A stretch of DNA of 34,817 bases from assembly GCA_023247035.1 (NCBI GenBank), contig JAHFHG010000023.1, positions 1-34,817 on the forward strand, given 5' to 3'. Every line of letters begins with the position of its first letter. The first letter of the stretch is position 1. This document shows, one piece after another, positions 7,350 to 16,478 of the stretch. The notes below the pieces were generated by a model. The model was given only the letters and a program-made list of their open reading frames with translations. It had not been told where the DNA came from and did not search any database. Source of the stretch: Candidatus Omnitrophota bacterium. Lineage in GTDB: Bacteria; Omnitrophota; Omnitrophia; Omnitrophales; Aquincolibacteriaceae. The translations under genes were made by a program, and so were the position numbers.

Positions 7350-8795
7350 ATGATGGCTCGAAAATCAATCAGCCTTGCCGGCTCCATACTTTTCACGCTT
7401 TTTTTAACTTACCAAATCCTCACGGCTCTTTCCGGATTAAAAAATACAGTTTTCCCCGAGACTTATCTTGTCCGGACCGCCCTCGCGCTTGCCGGCTTCT
7501 TTTTTTCGATCCTCGGCGGCTGGCTGGCATTCCGGATCGTCGGCGGCGCGCTCTTCGCCTTTTTCGGCTCTGTGATGGTTCTTTTTGTGTGGAGCGTTTC
7601 CGGTATTTCGGTTTTTATTTGGTTTCTTTTGGAATATGCCGGAGTCTGTTTCATCTTGTTTCGTACGGACCAGTATTTTGAAAATCAAATTGCCGGTATC
7701 GGCGTGGACCGGGAAAAATACCAGAATGAAAAGAACGATCTGGAGATCGCTCATAAAACCAAGGGCGAGGGGATCAGTATTTTATTCGAAAAATATTCAA
7801 CCTATTACAATCTCAGAAAGCGCGCCGAAGAGCTTGCCGGCTCGCTTTCAGTCTCTGAGCTTGCGAAGGTCATTGTCAAATGCGCCGCTGATTTTATTTC
7901 CCGCGGCAACGTGGTGATCCTGGCCCTGACGGACACTAAAGCGGAGCATCTTTCGATGATTGCGCATCAGTCGGTGACGAGGCGCGAGAAAGAACCGGAG
8001 GAGCTCCGCCAGAGCGGAGACTTATTCGATTATTGGGTCATTAAGAATCAAAGGCGCCTTATTGTCACTGACGCCCACCAGGATTTCCGCTTTGATCTCA
8101 AAGAGGCGGCGCGCCTTGAGCGCCTCCGCAGTTTGATCCTTGCGCCCTTGCTTCACGAACGGCGCGTGATCGGAGTGCTCCGCATGAATTCGACCGAGTC
8201 CGGGACATTCACCAACGACGATCTGAGGCTTCTTGACATTATCGCCGTCCTTGCCTCCTCGGCTTTATTCAACGCCGCTCTGTTTGAGCAAACGGAAGAA
8301 TTGGCGATCCGCGATTCCTTAACCGGCCTTTATGTCCGGCGCCACTTTTTTGACCGGTTAAAAGAAGAGCACCGCCGCGCGCTTCTGACGCAGAGGCCGC
8401 TTTCCCTTTTAATGTGCGACCTCGATCATTTTAAAGATTGCAATGACAGGTTCGGCCACGGGGTGGGGGATTTAATGCTTGTCCGGATCGCGCAGATCTT
8501 AAAAGACGCAAGTGAAAACGCGATTGTCGCGCGGTACGGAGGAGAGGAATTTTCCGTTTTGCTGCCCGAAACTTCAAAAGAAGAAGCCCATGCCCTGGCC
8601 GAAAAAATCCGCCGGACTGTTGAAGGCGAGCCTTTCGAGATTCGCCGCCGGCCGATTGCAATGACCGTTTCCGTCGGGGTCGCCAATATGCCTCAAGACG
8701 CGCTCGATTTGGAATCCCTCGTTCAAAAATCTGATCAAGCGCTTTATCAAGCCAAACGCCAGGGAAGGAACAAAGTATGTTCAAACGCCGGCTGA
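7350..8795 (+). CDS. Membrane-anchored diguanylate cyclase with GAF-like sensor (no I-site)
   Basis: 481 residues. Hydrophobic segments at about 8-25, 33-55 and 62-105 anchor the N-terminus in the membrane. A GAF-like domain at about 165-315 (LAPLLHERRVIGVLRMNS) is followed by a GGDEF domain to the end, with DSLTGLYVRRHFFDRL, MCDLDHFKDCNDRFGHGVGD and active-site GGEEF at about 396-400. It should make cyclic di-GMP from two GTP. The inhibitory RxxD site five residues before GGEEF is absent (SENA), so feedback inhibition is not expected. The GAF ligand is unknown. A second ATG at 7353 is an equally good start. The gene overlaps the next cyclase by 19 bases. Confidence 0.88.
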   Translation: MMARKSISLAGSILFTLFLTYQILTALSGLKNTVFPETYLVRTALALAGFFFSILGGWLAFRIVGGALFAFFGSVMVLFVWSVSGISVFIWFLLEYAGVCFILFRTDQYFENQIAGIGVDREKYQNEKNDLEIAHKTKGEGISILFEKYSTYYNLRKRAEELAGSLSVSELAKVIVKCAADFISRGNVVILALTDTKAEHLSMIAHQSVTRREKEPEELRQSGDLFDYWVIKNQRRLIVTDAHQDFRFDLKEAARLERLRSLILAPLLHERRVIGVLRMNSTESGTFTNDDLRLLDIIAVLASSALFNAALFEQTEELAIRDSLTGLYVRRHFFDRLKEEHRRALLTQRPLSLLMCDLDHFKDCNDRFGHGVGDLMLVRIAQILKDASENAIVARYGGEEFSVLLPETSKEEAHALAEKIRRTVEGEPFEIRRRPIAMTVSVGVANMPQDALDLESLVQKSDQALYQAKRQGRNKVCSNAG

Positions 8796-10153
8796 TTTTC
8801 ATTGTCTTTCTTTGTCTGGCCGTGAATGTCTGTATTCAAAGCGAGGATATTTTCTTAGCTTATTATGCTTTTTTCCCGCTTCTGATGATCGCCCTGTTTT
8901 TCTTTTTAGAGGAGCAATACCGCCCGTTTTTTCTTAAAGCAGCGTTCGTCGTTTCCGGAATTTATTTTGTGTATTTGGTCCGCCGCCCCTCGTTTGAAGC
9001 GGTCCTTTTTGGGATGGGCAATTTGCTGTTTATGGGAACTTTTTTCCTTTATCGCCGGATGTGGGCAGGCCGGCTCCAATTGGAAAGCGACCAATGTGGC
9101 GTTGCGCTCAGAGAGTTTGAAGCGCTTAAGGAAAAGCACCGCTCAAGGCTGGAAAGCCTTCATCATTTGGAAAAGCAGGTGGGGGGGCTTTTGAATCTCT
9201 TTGAGATCGCCCGCGATTTTAATGATTGCTTGAGCTTTGAAGGAATGGCCCAGATGCTTTTTGAGCGCGTCATGCCGCAGCTTCCGTTTAAGCGATTTCG
9301 AATGATCCTGCTGGAGAAAGGCGTTTCGCAGGCCTCGATCCAGAAAATTTTCTCAATCACGCAGCATGGATTCGAAGAACTCGCAAGCCCCGAGCCTTTA
9401 GCGGGTCATGAAAAGGATTTATTCGGAAAGGTTCTGCAAACCAAGCGGATGCTTCAGGAGACAGACACCCTGGTTTTCCCTTTAGTTGTCGATGAAGAAA
9501 TCGATGCCGTTCTGATGATTGAAGGAACCCAGGCGGATGATCTGGCGAAATTTGAAGTCCTCGCCGCTTATATGACCCTCCAAGTCCGGAAAATACGCCT
9601 TTATGAAACCGTCAAGGAGCTTTCGATCCGTGACGGCCTTACCGGAGTTTTTGTGCGGCGGCATTTTTTAGAGCGTTTCGAAGAAGAGCTGAAGCGAAGC
9701 ATGAAATACAATCTCCCGCTTGCCGTATTAATGTTAGACATTGATCATTTCAAAAGATATAATGACGACTACGGTCATTTAGCCGGTGACGCGACGTTAA
9801 AACAATCGGCTTCACTTTTAAGGCAAAATTTGAGAAAAGTTGACATCGTGGCGAGGTATGGAGGCGAAGAATTCGCCATCGTGATTCCGGAAACCAGCCG
9901 GGCCGAAGCTGCGGAAGTGGCCGAGCGTATCCGTTCAAGCATTGCACGGCATAATTTTAAGGTTTATAACGACCAAACGCAAGTGACCGTGAGCATTGGA
10001 ATCGCATTGTTTCCTGAAAATCTCCAGAGCGGCGCTCCCTTCGGGCCGGAAGTTTCCGAGATTACAAACCAGCTTATTCAAATGGCAGATAACGCACTTT
10101 ATCGGTCAAAAGAAGAAGGCCGTAACCGGGTTGTTCTTTTTAGCGATCTTTAA
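8777..10153 (+). CDS. Membrane-anchored diguanylate cyclase with GAF-like sensor (I-site present)
   Basis: 458 residues, starting inside the previous gene with RBS AGGAA. Hydrophobic segments lie at about 5-20, 26-45 and 53-92. A short coiled segment follows (FEALKEKHRSRLESLHHLEKQ). A GAF-like domain at about 125-275 contains LVFPLVVDEEIDAVLMIEG. The C-terminal GGDEF domain has DGLTGVFVRRHFLERFE, MLDIDHFKRYNDDYGHLAGD and GGEEF at about 361-365. RKVD sits five residues before GGEEF and matches the RxxD inhibitory site, so product feedback is likely. It shares its layout with the upstream cyclase and is probably an old duplicate. It ends 9 bases before lptD. Confidence 0.88.
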   Translation: MFKRRLIFIVFLCLAVNVCIQSEDIFLAYYAFFPLLMIALFFFLEEQYRPFFLKAAFVVSGIYFVYLVRRPSFEAVLFGMGNLLFMGTFFLYRRMWAGRLQLESDQCGVALREFEALKEKHRSRLESLHHLEKQVGGLLNLFEIARDFNDCLSFEGMAQMLFERVMPQLPFKRFRMILLEKGVSQASIQKIFSITQHGFEELASPEPLAGHEKDLFGKVLQTKRMLQETDTLVFPLVVDEEIDAVLMIEGTQADDLAKFEVLAAYMTLQVRKIRLYETVKELSIRDGLTGVFVRRHFLERFEEELKRSMKYNLPLAVLMLDIDHFKRYNDDYGHLAGDATLKQSASLLRQNLRKVDIVARYGGEEFAIVIPETSRAEAAEVAERIRSSIARHNFKVYNDQTQVTVSIGIALFPENLQSGAPFGPEVSEITNQLIQMADNALYRSKEEGRNRVVLFSDL

Positions 10154-10162
10154 GCACTGTCC

Positions 10163-12433
10163 ATGAAATCTTTCCGGTCTTTGTACTTCTTGGGGATAGC
10201 GTTAATGTTGGCGCTGTACCCCGTTTCAGCCCCCGCGCAAGAAAAAGAAAGTCCACGCTCCCGCAAAACCCTGGACCTTCCTATCGCAGATATTTTTTCA
10301 CGGAACACCGCCAAAGTCGAAACCGTGGCCGACGCCATTGAGTACATTAAAGGCGCCAAGAAGGCAGTCGCCAAGGGCAATGTTGTCGTCCGAAATGAAG
10401 ACATCCGTCTTACGGCGGATTATGCGGAGGTGGAAACCGAAACCAAGAAGGTCTACGCAAAAGGCCACGTCATTATCTTTCGCGGGACCATTCCCGTCGC
10501 CAAGGCCGACGAAGTTCATTATGACTTTACAACGCATAGCGGGAGTTTTCCCGACGGGCGCATCATCAGCTTCCCGTGGTTTATTGCAGCCGAAGATATT
10601 CAGCAGGTCAGGAAGGGCGTGAAGATCGCCAAGAACGCCACGATCACCACCTGCAATTTTGAGAAACCCCACTTCGACATCCGCGCGCGGAAAGTCACGA
10701 TCTATGACAAAAATAAAATGATCGCGACGAATATCCGTCTTTATGTTTTGGATAAACCTTTTTTTTGGTGGCCTTATCTTGTTATTCCCCTTCAAAATAC
10801 GGACAGAAATCTTCCCTTTGGCCTGGGCGCCGGCTACACCTCCCGCTACGGAGCCTACATCGAGACCACGAAAGGAATAAGCTTTACAAAAAATATTTGG
10901 GGCAAATTGCACGCCGACTGGCGCTCCAAAAGAGGAGTCGGCGGGGGAGTGGATATCGATTATGATTTCGCCGCGCGGGGGCGGGGTCTTATAAAAACCT
11001 ACCTCACGCAGGACAAGCGGGCGCCTTCCCCGGGCACGGATAATCCTTTCGACCATTTGGAGCGGAGGGCGCGGGGCCGCGTCACGTGGCTTCACCGGAC
11101 GGATTTGGATTCGCAGACGAACGTCATCCTGCGCTATAACCGTCTGGCCGATGAGTTCTTCCTGCAGGATTTTTTCCGTAAAGAATCCCGCGCCGAGATC
11201 GAACCTCAATCGTTTGTAACCTTCACCAAAAACTCCGAGCGCCACGGTTTTCTTACCCACGTCGAAAAAAGGATGAACCGGTTTGAATCCTCGGTCCAAA
11301 AACTTCCCCTGATTCAGTTTGACTGGAAAAACCAGCCGTTTTTTAATCCCGGATTTTTTTATGAGAGCCAATTCAGCTTCGCAAATTTTTCCAAAGTCTT
11401 CGGGCGCTCCTCCAACCATGAGGACGTCGTGCGCTTTGACCAGGCCAATGAATGGTCGGCTCCCTTAACGTGGAAACACATTACGGCGACGCCTTTTTTC
11501 AATTGGCGCAATACGCTCTACAGCCGGGATCGGGAATCCTCAGACGGCCAGTACCGCCTTGCCGTGGGGGGCGGGCTGGATGTCCGGACGCATTTTTATA
11601 AAACCTTTCCGGCCTCGTCTGATCGTCTGGGGATTGAAATCAACCAATTGCGCCATCTCATTGAGCCTTATGTGCAATACCGCACGGTGACATCAACCGT
11701 GAGCGATGAAACGATCCATCAATTTGATCCGGTCGACCGGATTGACGATGCGAATATTGTGACGTTCGGGATTGAAAACAGGCTTCAGACAAAACGGGTG
11801 GTTGGAGGCCGGATGCAGCGGGTGGATGTTGTCAGCCTCAATACCTTTTTGAGTTATGAACTTCATCCCGACGGCCGGCCCCTCGGGACCTTTTTTGCGC
11901 CCTTTGAAGACGGCCGAACCGCAAGTAATTTTACGATCCTCGGGGAAGAAATCATCCTGCGCCCTTATCAATGGCTTTTGCTGGAGTCACGGTTTGACTA
12001 CGATATGGAGCGCGATCAGTTCCGGATTGCCAATCAAGATATCAAACTCCGGACGCGCCGGTTCTCCGTGATCTTCGGCAACCGTTTTATCCGTGATTTT
12101 CCGAGCATTGCCGGAAGCAACCAATTTGTTTTTGACGGCCGGTGGACGATCAACCCTCTTTGGTCTTTAGGCGGGTATATTCGCTGGGATCCTAAAAAAG
12201 ACGGCCTTCAGGAATGGCAGATCTCCGCAACCCGGGACCTCCACGATTTCATTTTGGATTTCGGATATAATGTGCGCGACTCCTCAATCGACAGCGCCAA
12301 TAAAACTCTTTTTTTTGATTTCCGCCTGAAGGCCTTTCCCAATTTAGGTCTTCACGGGGGCGGAAACCGGTCTTCTTTCTCAGAACCGCGGATTGGAGAG
12401 ACGGTCGCGGGTTCTAATTCCTCGCCTGCCTAA
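10163..12433 (+). CDS. lptD: LPS-assembly protein LptD
   Basis: 756 residues. The signal peptide is at 1-25, ending after SAPA. An LptA/OstA-like jellyroll at about 55-150 (AVAKGNVVVRNEDIRLTADYA, VYAKGHVIIFRG) is followed by the LptD barrel. The barrel entry shows the typical KPFFWWPYLVIPL then LPFGLGAGYTSRYGAY, and many alternating aromatic beta strands run to the end. The protein inserts lipopolysaccharide-type lipids into the outer membrane, so its presence argues for a diderm envelope. Only one cysteine occurs (Cys164), so the disulfides needed by E. coli LptD cannot form. No LptE is seen. It follows the second cyclase by 9 bases. Confidence 0.88.
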   Translation: MKSFRSLYFLGIALMLALYPVSAPAQEKESPRSRKTLDLPIADIFSRNTAKVETVADAIEYIKGAKKAVAKGNVVVRNEDIRLTADYAEVETETKKVYAKGHVIIFRGTIPVAKADEVHYDFTTHSGSFPDGRIISFPWFIAAEDIQQVRKGVKIAKNATITTCNFEKPHFDIRARKVTIYDKNKMIATNIRLYVLDKPFFWWPYLVIPLQNTDRNLPFGLGAGYTSRYGAYIETTKGISFTKNIWGKLHADWRSKRGVGGGVDIDYDFAARGRGLIKTYLTQDKRAPSPGTDNPFDHLERRARGRVTWLHRTDLDSQTNVILRYNRLADEFFLQDFFRKESRAEIEPQSFVTFTKNSERHGFLTHVEKRMNRFESSVQKLPLIQFDWKNQPFFNPGFFYESQFSFANFSKVFGRSSNHEDVVRFDQANEWSAPLTWKHITATPFFNWRNTLYSRDRESSDGQYRLAVGGGLDVRTHFYKTFPASSDRLGIEINQLRHLIEPYVQYRTVTSTVSDETIHQFDPVDRIDDANIVTFGIENRLQTKRVVGGRMQRVDVVSLNTFLSYELHPDGRPLGTFFAPFEDGRTASNFTILGEEIILRPYQWLLLESRFDYDMERDQFRIANQDIKLRTRRFSVIFGNRFIRDFPSIAGSNQFVFDGRWTINPLWSLGGYIRWDPKKDGLQEWQISATRDLHDFILDFGYNVRDSSIDSANKTLFFDFRLKAFPNLGLHGGGNRSSFSEPRIGETVAGSNSSPA

Positions 12434-12513
12434 TTGACTTGAAAGATCTAACGTGTAGTTGGCTGCCGGTTCTTCGCCCCTCCCTAAAATAAATAGAGAA
12501 AGGCTCCGAAGAA

Positions 12514-13821
12514 ATGAAAATAGGGATCATTGGATCAGGTTATGTAGGGCTCGTCACAGGGGCTTGCTTTGCCCATCTCGGCAATCAGGTCATCTGCGTG
12601 GATAATAATCTTGAAAAAATCACCCTGCTGAAGAAAGGGAAGCCGCCCATTTATGAGCCCGGCCTGGAAGAAATGCTCCAGGAAAATATCAAGCGCAAAA
12701 GGCTTTTTTTTGCATCCCGGATTGAGCAGGCGGTCAAGAATGCCGAAGTATTGTTCATTTGCGTCAATACGCCTCCGAAGGAAAATGGGGAGGCCGACCT
12801 TTCTTATGTTGAGAATGTCTCCCGCGAAATCGCCCGGAATTTAAAAGAATACCGGCTGATTGTGGAAAAGAGCACGGTACCCGTTCAAACGGGAGAATGG
12901 ATCCATAAAACCATTAAGCTGATCCAGCCGCGCGAATCTTTGTTTGACGTGGCCTCGAACCCCGAGTTTTTGCGCGAGGGTTCGGCGATTCATGATTTTT
13001 TGAATCCCGACCGGATCATCTTGGGAGTTTCCAGCGCCCGGGCCGGAAAACTTTTGCGCCAGCTCTACGCCTCGTTTAGCGCCCCTTTGGTCGTGACCGA
13101 CATCAAGAGCGCTGAAATTATCAAGCACGCCTCCAATTCTTTTCTGGCCACGAAAATCGCTTTCATCAACGTGGTTTCCAGGATTTGCGACGCGACCGGC
13201 GCGGACATTGAAAATGTGGCCTACGGAATGGGCCTCGATCCCCGCATCGGCCCCGGTTTCTTGAAAGCCGGAATTGGTTTTGGAGGCTTCTGCTTTCCGA
13301 AGGATCTGGCGGCCTTTGAACGGATGGCCGAAAAAGCAGGCGTGCCTTTCGGGATCTTGCGCGAGGTGTTAAACAGTAACGAGGAGCAAAAAAAATATTT
13401 CATCCAAAAGGTCTCCAATGCGCTTTGGAATCTCCGCAACAAAACGATCGGCGTGCTGGGTCTTTCATTTAAACCGAATACGGATGATATGCGTTTTGCG
13501 CCGTCGATCGATATTATTCAGGGCCTTCAACGAGAGGAGGCCCTTATCCAAGCTTACGACCCTCAGGCTATGCCGAAATGCAAGACGATTTTTAAAAAGG
13601 TCAAATATGCGAAAGACGCTTACCAGGCGGCCGAGCACACGGATGCTTTGGCGGTCCTGACCGAATGGGACGAATTTAAAAAACTGGATCTTAAGCGGAT
13701 CAAAAAACTCATGCGGAATCCGATTTTATTTGACGGGCGCAATATTTTTGATCCGGCCGAGGCCAGAAAGTTGGGATTTCATTATTACGCGATGGGCCGC
13801 AAATTAAGGCGAACGAGGTGA
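12514..13821 (+). CDS. ugd: UDP-glucose 6-dehydrogenase
   Basis: 435 residues, normal length. The NAD-binding Rossmann start is GIIGSGYVGLVTGACFAHLG. Other marks are FICVNTPPKENGEADLSYV, EKSTVPVQTG, NPEFLREGSAIHDFLNPDRI, and the catalytic cysteine in GFGGFCFPKDL at about 260. The C-terminal domain has LGLSFKPNTDDMRFAPSIDI. The enzyme oxidises UDP-glucose to UDP-glucuronate with two NAD+. NPEFLREG and PNTDDMR favour UDP-glucose over UDP-HexNAc as substrate. It opens the nucleotide-sugar block. With the UDP-glucuronate decarboxylase at 18739 it gives a route to UDP-xylose. The RBS GAAAGG lies upstream of the ATG. Confidence 0.92.
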   Translation: MKIGIIGSGYVGLVTGACFAHLGNQVICVDNNLEKITLLKKGKPPIYEPGLEEMLQENIKRKRLFFASRIEQAVKNAEVLFICVNTPPKENGEADLSYVENVSREIARNLKEYRLIVEKSTVPVQTGEWIHKTIKLIQPRESLFDVASNPEFLREGSAIHDFLNPDRIILGVSSARAGKLLRQLYASFSAPLVVTDIKSAEIIKHASNSFLATKIAFINVVSRICDATGADIENVAYGMGLDPRIGPGFLKAGIGFGGFCFPKDLAAFERMAEKAGVPFGILREVLNSNEEQKKYFIQKVSNALWNLRNKTIGVLGLSFKPNTDDMRFAPSIDIIQGLQREEALIQAYDPQAMPKCKTIFKKVKYAKDAYQAAEHTDALAVLTEWDEFKKLDLKRIKKLMRNPILFDGRNIFDPAEARKLGFHYYAMGRKLRRTR

Positions 13822-13837
13822 CCATGAGGCGCATCGA

Positions 13838-14572
13838 GTGAAAGGCATTATTTTAGCAGGGGGATTGGGAACGCGCCTTTATCCGCTGACCAAGGTGACC
13901 AACAAACACCTGCTTCCGGTTTTTAATAAGCCCATGATTTATTATCCCATCCAAACCCTGGTCCGGGCAGGCATCCGGGATATTCTTTTGGTTGCGGGCG
14001 GAAATTCAGCCGGCGATTTTTTGAGACTGCTGGGCAACGGCAGGGAATTCGGCCTCAATCACATCAACTACACTTATCAGGAGGGTGAGGGCGGTATTGC
14101 CCAGGCCTTGTCCCTTGCCGAACATTTTGCGGACGGCGGAAAAGTCGCCGTTATTTTAGGCGACAATATTATCGAAGACGATATCACGGTCCATATCGAG
14201 CGGTTTAAAAAACAAAAAAAAGGGGCCAGGCTCCTCCTTAAAGAGGTTCCGGATCCGCAGCGCTTTGGGGTGGCCGAGTTGAAAGGGCGGAAAGTGGTGC
14301 GGATCGTGGAGAAGCCTGCGCGGCCCAAGAGCCCGTACGCGGTGATTGGACTCTATATGTATGACGCCGAAGTGTTCAATATCATCCGCCCCCTCCGGCC
14401 TTCCCGCCGCGGTGAACTTGAAATCACCGAGGTGAATAATGCTTATTTGAAAAAAGGACTCCTGGAGTACGATATCCTCAAAGGCTTTTGGACGGACGCC
14501 GGGACGTTTGAATCTTTGTTTCGAGCGAATTCCCTTACCGCTAAGCGCCACGTCAAACAGAGAGCCTTGTGA
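13838..14572 (+). CDS. rmlA: Glucose-1-phosphate thymidylyltransferase, short type
   Basis: 244 residues from a GTG start. The nucleotidyltransferase signature GGLGTRLYPLTKVTNKHLLPV is at about 7-27. It continues with KPMIYYPIQTLVRAGI, VILGDNIIEDDI, FGVAELKGRKVVRIVEKP, YAVIGLYMYDAEV and RGELEITEVNNAYL. The enzyme joins dTTP and glucose-1-phosphate to give dTDP-glucose. It lacks about 45 C-terminal residues found in enterobacterial RmlA, as in a common shorter group of RmlA-like enzymes. rmlB and rmlD directly follow, which supports the dTDP assignment. The stop overlaps the rmlB start. Confidence 0.85.
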   Translation: MKGIILAGGLGTRLYPLTKVTNKHLLPVFNKPMIYYPIQTLVRAGIRDILLVAGGNSAGDFLRLLGNGREFGLNHINYTYQEGEGGIAQALSLAEHFADGGKVAVILGDNIIEDDITVHIERFKKQKKGARLLLKEVPDPQRFGVAELKGRKVVRIVEKPARPKSPYAVIGLYMYDAEVFNIIRPLRPSRRGELEITEVNNAYLKKGLLEYDILKGFWTDAGTFESLFRANSLTAKRHVKQRAL

Positions 14573-15546
14573 GAACCCTTCTTGTCACCGGAGGCTGTGG
14601 TTTTATCGGCTCTCATTTTATCAAGGGATTTTTGAAATCCCATTCGGGCTGGAAAATCCTCAACCTCGATAAACTTTCTTACTGCGGCAATCGCGAAAAT
14701 ACGCGCGCCTTGGAAGGCCATGACCGGTATGAATTTATCCAAGCGGATATTTGCGATCAGGACGCAGTGGGCCCGGCCATCCAAAAAGCGGAAGCCGTGG
14801 TCCATTTTGCGGCGGAAACTCACGTGGACCGCTCGATTGAAAATGCCGGAGATTTTTTAATGACCAACGTATTCGGGACACGGGTTCTCCTGGACGCGGC
14901 CCGCAAATTTCAAATCAAACGTTTTATCCACATCTCGACCGATGAAGTTTACGGCTCGATCTCTCAAGGATCCGCAGATGAAAGTGCGCCGCTTCATCCG
15001 AGCAGCCCGTACTCCGCTTCAAAGGCGGGCAGTGATCTGTTAGCGCTCTCCTATTGGAAGACTTATCAATTTCCCGTGATCATCACGCGGAGCTCCAACA
15101 ATTTCGGGCCTCATCAGTTTCCCGAAAAAGTCATCCCTCTTTTTATCACGAACCTGATCGAAGGGAGAAAGGCTCCCCTTTACGGCGACGGTCAAAACCG
15201 GCGGGACTGGATTTATGTGGAAGACCACTGCGCGGCCCTTGAGCTTGTCTTCGATAAAGGAAAAGAAGGCGAAATTTACAACCTCGGCGCGGGCGAAGAA
15301 ATCAGCAATTTGGAGCTTACGCGCCTTATTTTGCGCCAGATGGGCCTAGGGGAGGATCGAATCCATTATGTCCCGGACCGGCTGGGCCATGATTTCCGCT
15401 ACAGCGTGAACACGGCGAAAATAAAGGCGCTCGGTTTCAAACCGCGCTGGACTTTTCCGGTTGCGCTGACGCAGACCCTCGCTTGGTATCGGCAGCATCC
15501 CGAATGGTGGCAACCGCTCAAACGGGACAAGTTCACAATTAAATAA
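14569..15546 (+). CDS. rmlB: dTDP-glucose 4,6-dehydratase
   Basis: 325 residues from a GTG overlapping the rmlA stop. It is an extended SDR enzyme. The nucleotide-binding motif is TGGCGFIGSHF (Cys where Ala is usual). It has VHFAAETHVDRSIENAGDF, the catalytic region HISTDEVYGS, YSASKAGSDLL with the Tyr/Lys pair at about 147-151, RSSNNFGPHQFPEKVIPLFI, and the RmlB mark LYGDGQNRRDWIYVEDHC. It converts dTDP-glucose to dTDP-4-keto-6-deoxyglucose. Its length is close to the family norm of about 330. It overlaps rmlD by one base. Confidence 0.93.
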   Translation: MRTLLVTGGCGFIGSHFIKGFLKSHSGWKILNLDKLSYCGNRENTRALEGHDRYEFIQADICDQDAVGPAIQKAEAVVHFAAETHVDRSIENAGDFLMTNVFGTRVLLDAARKFQIKRFIHISTDEVYGSISQGSADESAPLHPSSPYSASKAGSDLLALSYWKTYQFPVIITRSSNNFGPHQFPEKVIPLFITNLIEGRKAPLYGDGQNRRDWIYVEDHCAALELVFDKGKEGEIYNLGAGEEISNLELTRLILRQMGLGEDRIHYVPDRLGHDFRYSVNTAKIKALGFKPRWTFPVALTQTLAWYRQHPEWWQPLKRDKFTIK

Positions 15547-16478
15547 TGAAAATTCTGGTCACCGGCGCGGGCGGAATGCTCGGCTCGGATCTCGTAAAAG
15601 CCCTGCGGCCTCATTTTGATGTGATCGGCGCCGGCCGCCGCGACGCGCCTCCTCACTTAACAGATTTACGCTACTGGAAAATCGACCTTACCGACCCCGA
15701 ATCGATCGCCCGGCTCTGCGCGGCGGAAAAGCCACGGTTGATTTTTCACACCGCGGGAATGACCCAGGTGGACTTATGCGAACTTGACCGCACCGCCGCG
15801 CTCCGGGGCAATCTCGAAGCGACGAAAAACGTTGTGGCAGCAAGCAACCGCAGCCGCTCCACGCTTATTTTTTTTAGTACGGATTATATTTTTGACGGCA
15901 AAAAAAGAGGCGAATACACGGAGGACGATCCCGCCGCTCCTCGAAATGTCTATGGAGAAAGTAAACTTCTTGCCGAAAAATATATCCAGCAAACGGCCGG
16001 AAAATTCCTCATTTTTCGGATTTCTTGGCTCTATGGGCTTCACGGCGCCTCTTTCCCGCGAACCCTTTTGGAGCGCGCTAAGACAGAACGGAAATTTAAA
16101 ATTGTGAGCGATCAAACCGGCCGGCCGACTTATACCGCGGACTTGGCGAATTTTTTTTTGGATGTTTTATCGGCAAATGAAAATGCGCTTGAGCGCCTTG
16201 GAAATCAAACTTTTCATTGGGCCAATGAAGGCATTGCTTCGTGGGCCGAGTTCGGCTCCTTTATTTTGAGCCTTCAATATGGGAATGCCGTCAGCGTAGA
16301 ATTTGTTTCCAGCCGGGAAGTTCCCCGTCCCGCCCGGCGGCCTCAGAATTCCATCTTATCCTTGCGCAAGATGAAGGGAGTTTTCGGCTTCGAGCCCCGG
16401 CACTGGCAAGAAGCGGCCGGGGATTTTTTTCAGGAATACAGGCAATTCAATCCCATTCAAAAGGATATTCCTTCATGA
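15546..16478 (+). CDS. rmlD: dTDP-4-dehydrorhamnose reductase
   Basis: 310 residues. The cofactor motif is TGAGGMLGSDL at the start. It has IFHTAGMTQVDLCELDRTAA, FFSTDYIFDGKKRGEYTEDD, the catalytic YGESKLLAE and RISWLYG. DQTGRPTYTADLANF follows, typical of the RmlD substrate domain. It reduces dTDP-4-keto-L-rhamnose to dTDP-L-rhamnose. The 3,5-epimerase RmlC that must act before it is not encoded beside it or elsewhere in the window. The stop overlaps the next start (ATGA). Confidence 0.9.
   Translation: MKILVTGAGGMLGSDLVKALRPHFDVIGAGRRDAPPHLTDLRYWKIDLTDPESIARLCAAEKPRLIFHTAGMTQVDLCELDRTAALRGNLEATKNVVAASNRSRSTLIFFSTDYIFDGKKRGEYTEDDPAAPRNVYGESKLLAEKYIQQTAGKFLIFRISWLYGLHGASFPRTLLERAKTERKFKIVSDQTGRPTYTADLANFFLDVLSANENALERLGNQTFHWANEGIASWAEFGSFILSLQYGNAVSVEFVSSREVPRPARRPQNSILSLRKMKGVFGFEPRHWQEAAGDFFQEYRQFNPIQKDIPS

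Noticed and set aside
10298-11419. Long open frame of 373 codons on the minus strand inside lptD
   Set aside because: It is fully antisense to a well-supported lptD, has no family motif, and its composition is what the reverse of a GC-rich codon pattern gives.
12434-12462. TTGACT as a -35 box for ugd
   Set aside because: No acceptable -10 box lies at 16-18 bases (TAGTTG is poor).
16241-16474. In-frame upstream extension of the UDP-HexNAc dehydrogenase
   Set aside because: It lies entirely inside rmlD, does not look like the family N-terminus, and the ATG at 16475 has an RBS and the expected stop overlap.
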